Source: Clostridia bacterium (GTDB lineage Bacteria > Bacillota > Clostridia > Oscillospirales > CAG-272). From it: a stretch of DNA of 64,000 nt. A program made the position numbers and the translations under genes. Location of the stretch: contig JAFTPD010000015.1 of assembly GCA_017463485.1 (NCBI GenBank), positions 31,501 to 95,500 on the forward strand, read 5' to 3'. Shown one piece after another: positions 1 to 9,849 of the stretch (position 1 is its first letter; every line of letters begins with the position of its first letter). The notes beneath the pieces are model-generated. The model was not told the origin of the DNA. It worked only from the letters and a program-made list of their open reading frames with translations, and searched no databases.

Positions 1-1
1 T

Positions 2-964
2 GATATCGTGCGTGATGAAACTCCGCCTACAAAGTGGATGAACAATATAGGTTCTTACTCCATCTGGTGGATGCTCAATCACCTTGATTGGTATAGAGCA
101 AACGGCAACCTTGAGTATCTCAAGGAGCAACAGCAGTATATGAAAGAACTGCTCACCTTCCTCATGACCACCATTGACGAAAACGGTTGCGAGAAAATGG
201 AAGGCAGACGCTTCCTTGACTGGGCGAACGACGCAGATCCTATCGCAGTACACGCAGGTCTTCAGGCAATGTATAAGCTGGCGTTTGACGCAGGTCAGGT
301 GCTGTTCCGCATCTTCGGTGACGAGGAATTTGTTGAGAAGTGCAAGGAGGCATCCGCACTTGTCAGCCGCCATATTCCCGATTGCAACGGCTCCAAGCAG
401 GCGGGCGCGCTTATGGCGATCTCCGGACTTATGGATCCCAAGGAGGTCAACGAGAAGATTATTGCTCCCGGCGGAGCGCACGGCTACTCAACCTTCTTCG
501 GTTACTATATTATGTACGCAAAGTGGCTTGCAGGCGACCATGCAGGCGCATTGCGTGACCTGAAGGAATACTGGGGCGCTATGCTTGACGTTGGCGCGAC
601 CACCTTCTGGGAGGACTTCAGACTTGAGTGGATGGAGAACGCGGGCAGAATTGACGAAATCGTTCCCGAAGGTAAGGTAGATATCCACGGTGATTACGGC
701 GCATATTGCTACAAGAATTTCCGTCATTCGCTGTGCCACGGTTGGGCATCCGGTCCTTGTCCTTACCTCACGAACTTCGTTCTGGGTGTCCGTTACATAA
801 CCCCCGGCAAGTACGAGGTAAAGCCCGACCTTGCTGACCTTGAATGGGCAAAGGGAACATATCCCACGCCCTACGGCGTCATCAGCGTGTCTGTTACCAA
901 GAATGCAGACGGCAGCCTGAATACCGTTGTCGACGCTCCCGAGGGAGTAGAAATTATCAGATAA
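2..964 (+). CDS. alpha-L-rhamnosidase-like glycoside hydrolase (GH78-type), 3' part only
   Basis: The reading frame is open to the left edge, so the gene starts upstream of the window and only about 320 C-terminal residues are visible. The segment reads as the (alpha/alpha)6 barrel and C-terminal beta-sandwich of six-hairpin glycosidases: FLDWANDADPIAVHAGLQ, GATTFWEDF, CHGWASGPCPYL and a final PYGVISVSVTKNADG strand region match the layout of the GH78 family. Such enzymes release terminal L-rhamnose from plant polysaccharides, glycosides or bacterial polymers. No signal peptide can be judged because the N-terminus is missing. A strong hairpin terminator follows at 977. Another six-hairpin family is possible; substrate specificity is not determinable here. 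Confidence 0.7.
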   Translation, partial: DIVRDETPPTKWMNNIGSYSIWWMLNHLDWYRANGNLEYLKEQQQYMKELLTFLMTTIDENGCEKMEGRRFLDWANDADPIAVHAGLQAMYKLAFDAGQVLFRIFGDEEFVEKCKEASALVSRHIPDCNGSKQAGALMAISGLMDPKEVNEKIIAPGGAHGYSTFFGYYIMYAKWLAGDHAGALRDLKEYWGAMLDVGATTFWEDFRLEWMENAGRIDEIVPEGKVDIHGDYGAYCYKNFRHSLCHGWASGPCPYLTNFVLGVRYITPGKYEVKPDLADLEWAKGTYPTPYGVISVSVTKNADGSLNTVVDAPEGVEIIR

Positions 965-976
965 GATAATATAAGC

Positions 977-1013
977 AACCCCGCGCACCGATTTTTCGGC
1001 GCGCGGGGTTTTG
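977..1013 (+). terminator. intrinsic terminator after the rhamnosidase-like gene
   Basis: A perfect 10-bp stem pairs 977-986 with 1001-1010. A further 4-bp inner pairing (CCGA/TCGG) lies inside it, and a short T-run follows. It starts 12 nt after the stop codon. Confidence 0.85.
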
Positions 1014-1690
1014 TGATGTTCTCGACCGAAGTAATATAGTCAGTGTTTTTATGTTACTTCTGTATCGACAGAAGTAACCAAGATCGACTTAAGAGAGGAA
1101 ACCCACGGTTTCCTCTCTTAAGAATCTCACCATCCTAAACGCGCCGCCTTGCCGCAAGTATGCGGTCAAGGCGTGATCGCGCGCCAAGGTTGCAGTACGC
1201 CCGTAGCGCCAAGTTCCCGTCGGAGCGACGGGAACTTGGGCGGTAAGAGTACGCCTTGGGCGGGTGGTTGTTTTGAAACCGTAGGAGATTTAAAAATTAA
1301 AAGTAACGAGAAAGATTTCAAATCTCTTTGGGCGTTGTTCCCCCAATAAACTACCGCTACATCAAGCGTGTCTGATCTCCAATCTGCGACCTTTCGGTAT
1401 AATTTGTAAGAGCGTTTTCAAGATGGCTCTCCGCATAACAACCAAGCCCCAAGGTGGGTGGGTTTCCAAAGGAGGGAGGGATTGAGGCGGCAGACCTCAA
1501 ATTTGAGCGTGCTGAAAATTTGAGGTCAACGACTCATCCTCCCACACTTTGGTCACAGAATATCGTGTGTTTTTGGCGTTACGCCAAAACGCTGAATCTC
1601 ATTCAGCGAACACGATTTCGGGAACTGCCTCGCGCGGCGAGCAGTTCGGATCTTCTGCGCTACTTTCTTTTGACACAGAAAGTAGCATAA
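1014..1690. repeat. gene-free hairpin-rich stretch bounded by related TACTTTCT-type hairpins
   Basis: No credible gene is seen here. The stretch holds a run of separate inverted repeats: 1053-1063/1068-1078 (11 bp), 1088-1103/1107-1122 (16 bp, perfect), about 1145-1172, 1209-1222/1226-1239 (14 bp), 1493-1504/1516-1527 (12 bp), about 1592-1610, about 1620-1646, and 1659-1668/1677-1686 (10 bp). The first and last hairpins resemble each other (GTTACTTCTGT/ACAGAAGTAAC and GCTACTTTCT/AGAAAGTAGC), as expected for the ends of an interspersed non-coding element. A third copy of the terminal hairpin lies at 46122-46145. The density of stems suggests either an RNA-level function or a mobile-element remnant. 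Confidence 0.55.
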
Positions 1691-1732
1691 ATATCCTACT
1701 TGAAAAATAATTTGTCAAATTCGATACTTCTA

Positions 1733-1761
1733 TTGACAACAAATTTTATCAAGGTTATAAT
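1733..1761 (+). promoter_or_regulatory. sigma-A promoter for the glycoside hydrolase gene at 1851
   Basis: A consensus -35 TTGACA (1733-1738) is separated by exactly 17 bp from a consensus -10 TATAAT (1756-1761). Expected transcription start is near 1768, giving an 80-nt leader. Both hexamers are perfect, so basal expression should be strong unless repressed. Confidence 0.85.
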
Positions 1762-1850
1762 AAACCAAACACAAAAAATTTGAGAACATAAGGCGAGCGG
1801 GCACTCGCAACACCGTGACTGGAAAAACACAACCAAGAAAGGGAAAAGTT

Positions 1851-4217
1851 ATGAAAAACAGAACGGAGCTTATGGAGATCAAAGCCTTCCCCGGGGAGCT
1901 AAAGGGAAGGACAATGCTGTACGATTCCACCTTCGGACAGCGAGTACACGTAAATTTTAAGGTACACGCGGCAGGCTTTGTGCTTTCCGCATACGGAAGG
2001 AAAGACAATGCCATTACGTTCTCTGTTTACAGATGGACAGAGAATTATGAAAAAACGGTACAAAATGCACCGCTCGCAACACGTCGGTTTGAAGGCGTGG
2101 AGGACGACGCGTGCTGCTACTTGTATTTTGATACGCCGCTTGATGCAGGCGAGTATCTTTTCTCTATCGACAAGGTAGAGGGATACGTCGGAATATATAA
2201 GGACGGCGGAAGCTGGGGCGGAGGCGGCAACGACAGCTCAAAGGGCTATTATTACGAAGGCGGCGTACCTCGTCCGTATGACACAAGCCTCTGCTTTTTG
2301 ACAGAAGCCAAGCCTGACGAGCCGTTTTCACCTTGCCTTGAATATCAGGACACAACCGACGGTACTCATACACCGCCTGCTAAGACAGAGCTGCCCACCG
2401 ATAGCCTCGTCTATACTCACGAGGTCATGCCCGACACGTGGGTGTTCGTTGACGGACTCGGCAGAAAGTCGCTGACAAATAAGGACGTTGGAGATGTCAA
2501 GCCCGACAAGGAGATAGGAATGTTCTTCTGGGATTGGCACGACGTTGACGGCTGGGGCTATCGCTCACCAAAGCTGGATTCCGACGAGCCTATCAATATC
2601 CAGAAGGCTATGGATAAGCACCCCGAGGCAAAGAACGACTATAATCACCCCGTGTGGGGAAATACCGAAAACGCGCATCAAAAATACTTCTGGAACGAGC
2701 CCGTTTACGGTCATTATATGACTGGCGACAGATGGGTGCTTCGCCGTCAGGCAGAACTGCTTGCAAACGCGGGAGTTGATTTTGTCATGACTGATAACAC
2801 CAATGGCGACCAAGTCTGGCAGAGCGGCTATCGCGCCATGATGGACGAGTGGCATAAGGCTACCGAGAGTGGAGTTAAAGCACCCAAGGTGTCATTTTTC
2901 TTGCCCTTTACAGAGCGGTGGGGAGGCAAGACCAATTTCCAGCTCAGCTATCTGTATAACGATATTTACCGCAAGAACAAGTGGCAGGATATGTGGTACT
3001 ACCTTGACGGCAAGCCTATGGTGCTGGCGCGCGGAGAGGAAACGCTGTGTGACGACAATTTCGGCAAGGAGCTCAAGAGCTTCTTTACCTTCCGTAAGGG
3101 CGTCGGACAGTATATAAACGTAGGCGAGCTTGGCGAGTGGGGCTGGCTGTCCATGTATCCGCAGACCTTGTATTACAAGACCGAGGAGGACCGTGCCCGC
3201 GGCAACGTCGAGCAGACAACCGTCGGAATCGCGGTCAATTACGACTATACCTTCGACGTTCAGGAGGGACTCAGCTCCATGAACGGTGAGCATATCGTAG
3301 GTCGCTCATTCTCTCCCGACTACAAGGATAGATTTGAAAAGGACGGCAGGGAGGCGACCAAGTGGGGATATAACTTCTCCGCGCAATTTGACTACGCTCT
3401 CACCGCCGATCCGAGAGTGATATTTGTTACGGGCTGGAACGAGTGGCACGTTATCCACCACCCCAAGTGGAGATATACCGAAAATGCCTTCGCCGATCAG
3501 TTTGACGACGAGTACTCCCGCGATATCGAGCCCTCCAGAGGCGAGCTTCGCGACTATTATTACTACCTGCTCGTCAACTACGTCCGCAAATTCAAGGGCG
3601 CGCGTCCCATACCTACGCCAAGCGGTAAGAAGTCTATCGACCTGAGCGGTGGCGCAAAGCAGTGGGAAGACGTTAAGCCTTACTACGCCGCGTATATCGG
3701 AAACACGGGCGCTCGCGACTGTCGCGGCTGGGGCTCGGCGTATTTCAAGGACGAGTCGGGCAGAAACGATATTATCGGAGCGCAGGTCGCTCGTGACGAC
3801 GAATATCTCTGCTTCCGCGTTGAATGTAACGACAGTATCACGCCTTGCAAGGACGACAGATGGATGAATCTGTATATCGACACCGACGGCGAATATAACG
3901 GCTGGGAGAGCTTCAATTACGTTGTAAAGCCTGATGCGGACGGCAAGCTCGCGTTGAACAGATTTACCGGCAACGGCTACGGTTTCGAAGCGATCTCGGA
4001 TGTTGAATACGCACTTGATGGAAAGTATCTTACCGTAAAAATTCCCAAGACTGCGCTCGGTATCGATGGAGATAATTTCACCGTCAACTTTGCTTGGACG
4101 GATAACGTACACGATAAGGACGACAGCACAAAATTCAGTGGCGATATTCTTGAATTTTACACCACGGGTGACGTTGCCCCTGGCGGAAGATTTAAGTATA
4201 GCTATATTTGTGAGTGA
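1851..4217 (+). CDS. putative glycoside hydrolase (GH71/GH99-like barrel) with N- and C-terminal beta-sandwich domains
   Basis: A 788-residue protein. I chose the ATG at 1851 because GAAAGGG lies 8-9 nt upstream; an in-frame GTG at 1815 has no ribosome site. Three parts are visible. Residues about 15-165 form a beta-sandwich also present in the lipoprotein at 26624. Residues about 215-600 look like a (beta/alpha)8 barrel, with EIGMFFWDWHD, RRQAELLANAGVDFVMTDNT and VIFVTGWNEWHVI strands carrying acidic residues at strand ends. The last 170 residues resemble DOMON/CBM9-like carbohydrate-binding domains (WMNLYIDTDGEYNGWESFNY). No signal peptide is seen, so it is probably cytoplasmic or exported in an unrecognised way. 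It sits next to a rhamnosidase-like gene, consistent with a polysaccharide-use locus. Catalytic residues and substrate cannot be assigned. Confidence 0.6.
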   Translation: MKNRTELMEIKAFPGELKGRTMLYDSTFGQRVHVNFKVHAAGFVLSAYGRKDNAITFSVYRWTENYEKTVQNAPLATRRFEGVEDDACCYLYFDTPLDAGEYLFSIDKVEGYVGIYKDGGSWGGGGNDSSKGYYYEGGVPRPYDTSLCFLTEAKPDEPFSPCLEYQDTTDGTHTPPAKTELPTDSLVYTHEVMPDTWVFVDGLGRKSLTNKDVGDVKPDKEIGMFFWDWHDVDGWGYRSPKLDSDEPINIQKAMDKHPEAKNDYNHPVWGNTENAHQKYFWNEPVYGHYMTGDRWVLRRQAELLANAGVDFVMTDNTNGDQVWQSGYRAMMDEWHKATESGVKAPKVSFFLPFTERWGGKTNFQLSYLYNDIYRKNKWQDMWYYLDGKPMVLARGEETLCDDNFGKELKSFFTFRKGVGQYINVGELGEWGWLSMYPQTLYYKTEEDRARGNVEQTTVGIAVNYDYTFDVQEGLSSMNGEHIVGRSFSPDYKDRFEKDGREATKWGYNFSAQFDYALTADPRVIFVTGWNEWHVIHHPKWRYTENAFADQFDDEYSRDIEPSRGELRDYYYYLLVNYVRKFKGARPIPTPSGKKSIDLSGGAKQWEDVKPYYAAYIGNTGARDCRGWGSAYFKDESGRNDIIGAQVARDDEYLCFRVECNDSITPCKDDRWMNLYIDTDGEYNGWESFNYVVKPDADGKLALNRFTGNGYGFEAISDVEYALDGKYLTVKIPKTALGIDGDNFTVNFAWTDNVHDKDDSTKFSGDILEFYTTGDVAPGGRFKYSYICE

Positions 4218-4274
4218 ATGAAGTTATGATTTTGCTTCGCAAAAATTATGATGCTCCTGCGTCGCAGTTATGAG

Positions 4275-4313
4275 GCAGCAGCCCGTTTCGTCTTGGACGA
4301 AACGGGCTGCTGC
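4275..4313. terminator. perfect 18-bp stem-loop after the glycoside hydrolase
   Basis: Arms 4275-4292 and 4296-4313 are perfectly complementary around a 3-nt loop. There is no T-run directly after it on the plus strand, so it may act as an mRNA-stabilising hairpin or work together with the larger stem at 4378. Confidence 0.6.
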
Positions 4314-4377
4314 CGTTATGAGCTTATTTGAAGTTTTTGAAAGACAGGGGTTTAAAGTTTTTGAAAGATAGGGGAGG

Positions 4378-4429
4378 TGCAGGAGGGGAAAGAAAACTTT
4401 TTCCAAAAAGTTTTCTTTCCCCTCCTGCA
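4378..4429. terminator. perfect 25-bp stem, probable bidirectional terminator between convergent genes
   Basis: Arms 4378-4402 and 4405-4429 are perfect complements around a CC dinucleotide. The inner half of the stem is A/T-rich. It lies between the plus-strand glycoside hydrolase and the minus-strand groEL, whose stop is at 4445. Two direct repeats of a 20-bp unit (AAGTTTTTGAAAGAYAGGGG) precede it at about 4330-4374. Confidence 0.7.
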
Positions 4430-4444
4430 TTATATTATCAACTA

Positions 4445-6085
<1,641 letters not shown>

Positions 6086-6106
6086 TTACCTCCAAAATAT
6101 ATCGAA

Positions 6107-6394
6107 TTATTCTACGATAGCGAGAATGTCGTCCTCGGAAAGAATGGTGTACTCAACGCCGTCAAGCTTGACTACGTTGCCTGCGTACTTGCTTGCGATA
6201 ACGCGATCGCCAACCTTAACGGTCATAGCGGCAAGTGCGCCGTTGTCGGTAAGCTTACCGGGACCGATCGCAACGACCTCGGCTACCTGGGGCTTCTCCT
6301 GAGCGGATGCGGTGAGGATAATACCCGTCTTGGTTTTTTCCTCAGCTTCTTCAAATCTGATAACAACTCTGTTGGATAAAGGATTGAGCTTCAT
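6107..6394 (-). CDS. groES: 10 kDa co-chaperonin GroES
   Basis: A 95-residue lid of the GroEL chamber. MKLNPLSNRVVIRFEEAEEKT matches the family start, followed by the mobile-loop region with GIILTASAQEKPQ. AGGAGG sits a few nt upstream of the ATG. It is the first gene of the heat-shock operon and is expected to be repressed by HrcA acting at the CIRCE site at 6470-6496. Confidence 0.97.
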   Translation of the reverse strand: MKLNPLSNRVVIRFEEAEEKTKTGIILTASAQEKPQVAEVVAIGPGKLTDNGALAAMTVKVGDRVIASKYAGNVVKLDGVEYTILSEDDILAIVE

Positions 6395-6469
6395 AAAATT
6401 TCCTCCTGTTTTTATTCGGTGCGCAAAAGCGCAAAATTGACTTTTTTCAATGAAGACATTTACGTGAAA

Positions 6470-6496
6470 TTAGCACTCTAAGCCTTCAAGTGCTAA
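6470..6496 (-). promoter_or_regulatory. CIRCE operator (HrcA binding site)
   Basis: The sequence reads TTAGCACTC, nine spacer bases, then AAGTGCTAA. The consensus is TTAGCACTC-N9-GAGTGCTAA, so there is a single mismatch in the right arm. It lies just downstream of the -10 box of the groES promoter, the usual place for HrcA repression of groESL. The hrcA gene itself is not in the window. Confidence 0.95.
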
Positions 6497-6507
6497 ACAC
6501 TGTTCAT

Positions 6508-6535
6508 ATTTTACACCAAGTACGAAAAAAATCAA
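6508..6535 (-). promoter_or_regulatory. sigma-A promoter of groES-groEL
   Basis: On the minus strand, TTGATT (6530-6535) is followed after 16 bp by TAAAAT (6508-6513). The predicted start abuts the CIRCE element, which fits HrcA control. Confidence 0.75.
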
Positions 6536-6668
6536 GAGCTTTTTCCAATTATTCACATAATATTAACAAATAAAATATTCGTTTACGGGACAAAGCGTTT
6601 TTTTGTCAAAAAATGCGTCGGTATTTTTAAAAATTACCTTTGGAATTCTTTGTGGCGTCGGTAAATAA

Positions 6669-6674
6669 TATAAT
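6669..6674 (+). promoter_or_regulatory. possible -10 box for the symporter gene
   Basis: A TATAAT hexamer lies 32 nt before the ATG at 6706 in an A/T-rich stretch. No good -35 match is seen at the usual spacing, so the assignment is weak. The rest of the 6536-6705 gap shows no other feature. Confidence 0.35.
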
Positions 6675-6705
6675 TGTAATGTAGAAAAAATTTGAGAGGC
6701 GAGTT

Positions 6706-8043
6706 ATGGATATTCTTGTATCAGCCGTGCCGTTTTTGCTGTTTGGGGCGGGAAGCTTTTATCTTGTAAAATTGAGATTTTTTTATTTTCTGCATCCCGT
6801 AAAGACCTTCCGCGCGCTGTTTGAGCGGCGAGAGGGCTCGGGAGTATCGCCGCTGTCCGCCTTGTCAATGGCATTGGCGGGGACTCTCGGGGTGGGAAAT
6901 ATCGTTGGCGTGGCGTCGGCTATCTGCCTTGGTGGCGCGGGTGCGGTGTTTTGGATGATACTCTCCGCCCTGCTTGCCATGGTGCTGAAATACGCCGAGA
7001 TCGTGCTGGCAGTCGTGCACAGACGCTTTGACGGGGACGGAAAGCCCTTTGGCGGTGCGCCCTATTACATCAGGCGTGCATTTGAAGGATTACGTCTTTT
7101 AAAGGTGGGCAGGTTGACGGCAGGTGCGTTTGCCGCACTCTGCATATTCAACGCCATAGTTATGGGTAACGCCTTACAGATAAATACCGTGGCGGGTGCG
7201 TTTGAGGGCGCTTTTGGAATATCGCCGCTTGCGGTGGGAATAGTGATCGCCGTATTTTGCGGCGTTGCGGTAGTTGGCGGTGTGGAAAGAATAGCGAGGA
7301 TAACGGGAAAGCTTGTGCCGCTGATGAGTCTGCTCTTTATTGGTATGTGCGTCGCGGTGATCGCTCTGCGGTGGGATATGATCCCCCGCGCCGTGTCGGA
7401 CATATTTTACGAAGCCTTTGACGTGCGGAGCGCGGCGGGCGGGATCGTCGGATTTATAATTTCGGGTGGCGTGCGTTACGGCACTATGCGCGGACTTATC
7501 TCCAATGAGGCGGGGTGCGGAACGGCGACCATGGCGCACGCCACGGCGGATGCCGTATCTCCCGCGTCGCAGGGTGTTCTCGGGCTTGTCGAGGTGTTCG
7601 TGGATACGGTGCTGATGTGTACCCTGACGGCACTCGTTATTCTTGTCGGCGTTGAAGATATCGGCGCTTTCGGGGACGGATATATATTGCTGGTGCAAAC
7701 GGCATTTGAGTCGGTGCTGGGCGCTTGGGCGGGGAATACTCTGGCGATAGCCGTACTGCTGTTTGGAGTTGCCACGGTGCTGTGTCAATCGCATTACGGC
7801 AGGACCTGCCTTGATTATTTTACAAGCTCGTCGGGAGCAAGATTCGTATATTACACCGTTTTCTGCGTGGTAACGGTGGTAGGCTCGGTGGTGTCACCGT
7901 CGGCAATGTTTGAGCTTGCCGACGTGGGGCTTGCGCTGATGACTTTTATAAATATTACCGCACTTTTGCTGATGAGCCGCGAGGTTAAAGAGGAAACACA
8001 GGCGTTTTTGGGGAATAATAAGATAAAGTCCCGTTTGTCATAG
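6706..8043 (+). CDS. amino acid:cation symporter, AGCS (alanine/glycine) family
   Basis: A 445-residue polytopic membrane protein with about ten hydrophobic segments. The family motif region SALSMALAGTLGVGNIVGVASAI, followed by GGAGAVFWMILSALLAMVLKYAE and GGAPYYI, is diagnostic of the AGCS sodium- or proton-coupled alanine/glycine carriers. The segment NEAGCGTATMAHATA is a second conserved AGCS block. It imports small neutral amino acids across the cytoplasmic membrane. The start ATG has a purine-rich site (GAGAGGCGAG) upstream. The next gene starts 53 nt after its stop, so the two may be co-transcribed. Confidence 0.9.
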   Translation: MDILVSAVPFLLFGAGSFYLVKLRFFYFLHPVKTFRALFERREGSGVSPLSALSMALAGTLGVGNIVGVASAICLGGAGAVFWMILSALLAMVLKYAEIVLAVVHRRFDGDGKPFGGAPYYIRRAFEGLRLLKVGRLTAGAFAALCIFNAIVMGNALQINTVAGAFEGAFGISPLAVGIVIAVFCGVAVVGGVERIARITGKLVPLMSLLFIGMCVAVIALRWDMIPRAVSDIFYEAFDVRSAAGGIVGFIISGGVRYGTMRGLISNEAGCGTATMAHATADAVSPASQGVLGLVEVFVDTVLMCTLTALVILVGVEDIGAFGDGYILLVQTAFESVLGAWAGNTLAIAVLLFGVATVLCQSHYGRTCLDYFTSSSGARFVYYTVFCVVTVVGSVVSPSAMFELADVGLALMTFINITALLLMSREVKEETQAFLGNNKIKSRLS

Positions 8044-8095
8044 TATGCGTGAAGCGCATATTATGTACCGAGCGGAATCGAAGGGAGGAAAACGT

Positions 8096-9169
8096 ATGTC
8101 CGACGGATATGAGATCAAATATTTTGCCGCGTCCAATTCAAGAAGCGGCTTTGTGAATTATTTCCCGCAATGCTTTGGCGAGGATAGGGGAGTGCGCCGC
8201 CTGTACGTTATAAAGGGCGGCTCGGGCACGGGAAAAAGCTATTTTATGCGCCGCGCGGCAAGGTGTGCCGAGGCGGCAGGGCTTTTCGTTGAATATTATT
8301 ACTGCTCGTCAGATCCCGCGTCGCTTGACGGTGTGAGGATAACGCTTCAGAATGGAGATCGCGTTGGCATTATCGACGGCACGCCGCCCCATCCGTGGGA
8401 GCCGAAGCTGCCCGGCGTGGTGGAGGAGATAATCAATCTCGGCGCGTTCTGGGACAGCCGCGCCCTCGCGGCAAGTGGCGAGGAGATACGCAGACTCCAA
8501 GGCATCAAGGCGGCGGAGTACAAGGCGGCGTATGCTTACCTTTCGGCGGCAGGGCAGGTCTGCGACGTTATCGAAGATTGTGTACGGGACGTCGTTTATT
8601 TTTCCAAAATGCGGGCGGTGGCTCAAAAGACGGTGAAGTGTATTCCCGAGGGGGATCGCTTTGATGCCGAGCCTGCACTCATATCCTCTGTCGGCGGAAG
8701 GGGGGAGGTTAAATTCAACACATACACGCAACTCGCGGAGAAAGTATATACTGTCGAGGATTTTTACGGTGTCGGACACCTGATGCTCCGCGAAATATTC
8801 GAGGCTTCAAGCGCGAGGACGTGCGAGGTCAAGGTGTCGTATGACCCGCTGTGTCCGCACAGAATAGACGGGCTTTTCTACCCGAATGCGAGCGTTGCGT
8901 TTGTTGTGGGGGAGGGCGACGGCGGGGAATATTGCCACTCCTTGGGCGTGCGCAGATTTGCGAGCGGTGACGCTTTGAAGGAAAGGCGTTCCGCGCTCCG
9001 CCGTGCCGTCGGATTGCGGGATAGCCTCGTAGCGGGAGCGGTGGAACGCTTCGCAGGTGCGTCGAGAGCGCATTTTGATATAGAAAAAATCTATTCGTCT
9101 GCTATGGATTTTGATGCAAAAAGCAAATTTGAAGAAGAGTTCTGCCGAAAGATTTTAGACTTTAATTGA
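8096..9169 (+). CDS. PRK06851-type P-loop ATPase of unknown function
   Basis: A 357-residue cytoplasmic protein. I chose the ATG at 8096 because GGGAGG precedes it; an upstream in-frame extension to 8045 lacks a site. The Walker A motif GGSGTGKS is at residues 41-48. The segments YYYCSSDPASLDGVRI and GIIDGTPPHPWEPKLPGVVEEIINLG match the conserved block of the PRK06851 family, which is common in sporulating Bacillota and whose role is not established. It follows the AGCS symporter and ends 9 nt before the 180-bp repeat at 9178. No transmembrane segment is seen. Confidence 0.75.
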   Translation: MSDGYEIKYFAASNSRSGFVNYFPQCFGEDRGVRRLYVIKGGSGTGKSYFMRRAARCAEAAGLFVEYYYCSSDPASLDGVRITLQNGDRVGIIDGTPPHPWEPKLPGVVEEIINLGAFWDSRALAASGEEIRRLQGIKAAEYKAAYAYLSAAGQVCDVIEDCVRDVVYFSKMRAVAQKTVKCIPEGDRFDAEPALISSVGGRGEVKFNTYTQLAEKVYTVEDFYGVGHLMLREIFEASSARTCEVKVSYDPLCPHRIDGLFYPNASVAFVVGEGDGGEYCHSLGVRRFASGDALKERRSALRRAVGLRDSLVAGAVERFAGASRAHFDIEKIYSSAMDFDAKSKFEEEFCRKILDFN

Positions 9170-9177
9170 AAGTAACC

Positions 9178-9357
9178 CGGGCTGTCTCACTAACGTGATC
9201 CAGCCCACGAAATCGAACTTGACGAATGAAATTCGTCATTTTGGCGCTAAAAAAGTATAAAATTTTCTCCGAAAAAGCGCCAAAAACGTTCGAGTTTCCG
9301 AAAATGATGGGTTCCTTGCCATCATTTTCGAGGGGCTGTCGCAAATGCGACAGCCCC
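9178..9357 (+). repeat. 180-bp interspersed multi-hairpin element, copy 1
   Basis: This is nearly identical to 15405-15585. It consists of five consecutive stem-loops: 9179-9184/9201-9206, 9221-9227/9231-9237, 9241-9247/9277-9283, 9299-9310/9319-9330 (12 bp) and 9332-9343/9346-9357 (12 bp). Both copies follow the stop codon of a plus-strand gene in the same orientation, so they could serve as 3' UTR or terminator units. No coding potential is apparent. Confidence 0.9.
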
Positions 9358-9370
9358 ATTTGAATTAAAA

Positions 9371-9507
9371 GGGCAGTCGAGGACGTCGATCCCTACAAAC
9401 GATTAAAATTTTTGGCTGTTTTCAACACAAAAAGGTTTATTTTCTTTTTGCGATATTGATAACGAGTAAAATTTTAAAACCGTAGGGACAGGCGTCCTCG
9501 ACTGTCC
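9371..9507. repeat. 137-bp MITE-like element with 26-bp imperfect terminal inverted repeats
   Basis: The left arm 9371-9396 and right arm 9482-9507 are inverted complements with 22 of 26 positions matching. The roughly 85-bp A/T-rich interior has no gene. A related arm (20 of 26 identical) occurs at 58220-58245. No target-site duplication was recognised. Confidence 0.65.
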
Positions 9508-9538
9508 TAATATTGAGCAAATTATAGAGCTGGCTTGC

Positions 9539-9558
9539 GGGGCTTGGGGCGAAGCCCC
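9539..9558 (-). terminator. GC-rich hairpin after the PqqD-like gene
   Basis: Arms 9539-9545 and 9552-9558 (GGGGCTT/AAGCCCC) form a stem 12 nt beyond the minus-strand stop. A similar motif lies just downstream of the minus-strand lipoprotein at 17687, so it appears to be a recurrent 3' element. There is no T-run, hence moderate confidence. Confidence 0.5.
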
Positions 9559-9570
9559 ACATATAATCCA

Positions 9571-9837
9571 TTATTCCTCAATAATCCCCTTAGATCTGAG
9601 AACCTCGACGAAGCCCTCGACGTCGCGGCGGGCGGCGTCGGCGTCAATGTCATATTTTTGAGTCATAGCGGCGACCATAGCATCCACGTCGGTAGGCTCT
9701 GCGAGCAGATCCCAGAGGAAGCGAGCCGTACCGTTGAGTCGGATCATGCTGTTGAAGGATTGTGTAAGCTCACCTGTTGCGACGACGTAATTAAGGTCGC
9801 CCACGTTTTTAACAACGAAACCGTTTTTGATCTTCAT
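9571..9837 (-). CDS. PqqD-like protein (RiPP recognition element fold)
   Basis: An 88-residue protein with the PqqD winged-helix layout: an N-terminal beta-hairpin (FVVKNVGDLNYVVA), LNGTARFLWDLL, then two helices ending in FVEVLRSKGIIEE. PqqD-like domains bind leader peptides of ribosomally made, modified peptides and present them to a modifying enzyme. It is 12 nt downstream of an HPr-kinase-like gene, and the two form an operon with the CotH lipoprotein. No precursor peptide, radical SAM enzyme or cyclase is visible nearby, so its partner is unknown. The start has AAAGG at a good distance. Confidence 0.8.
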   Translation of the reverse strand: MKIKNGFVVKNVGDLNYVVATGELTQSFNSMIRLNGTARFLWDLLAEPTDVDAMVAAMTQKYDIDADAARRDVEGFVEVLRSKGIIEE

Positions 9838-9849
9838 TTTTAAAGCCTT

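Noticed and set aside
1149-1690. Short ORFs in the hairpin-rich region (1149-1349, 1454-1690)
   Set aside because: They cross the inverted repeats, lack ribosome sites and encode no recognisable sequence.
9162-9359. 65-residue minus-strand ORF in the 180-bp repeat, also seen in copy 2
   Set aside because: Its occurrence in both copies simply reflects repeat identity. It has no ribosome site, and the hairpins explain the conservation better.
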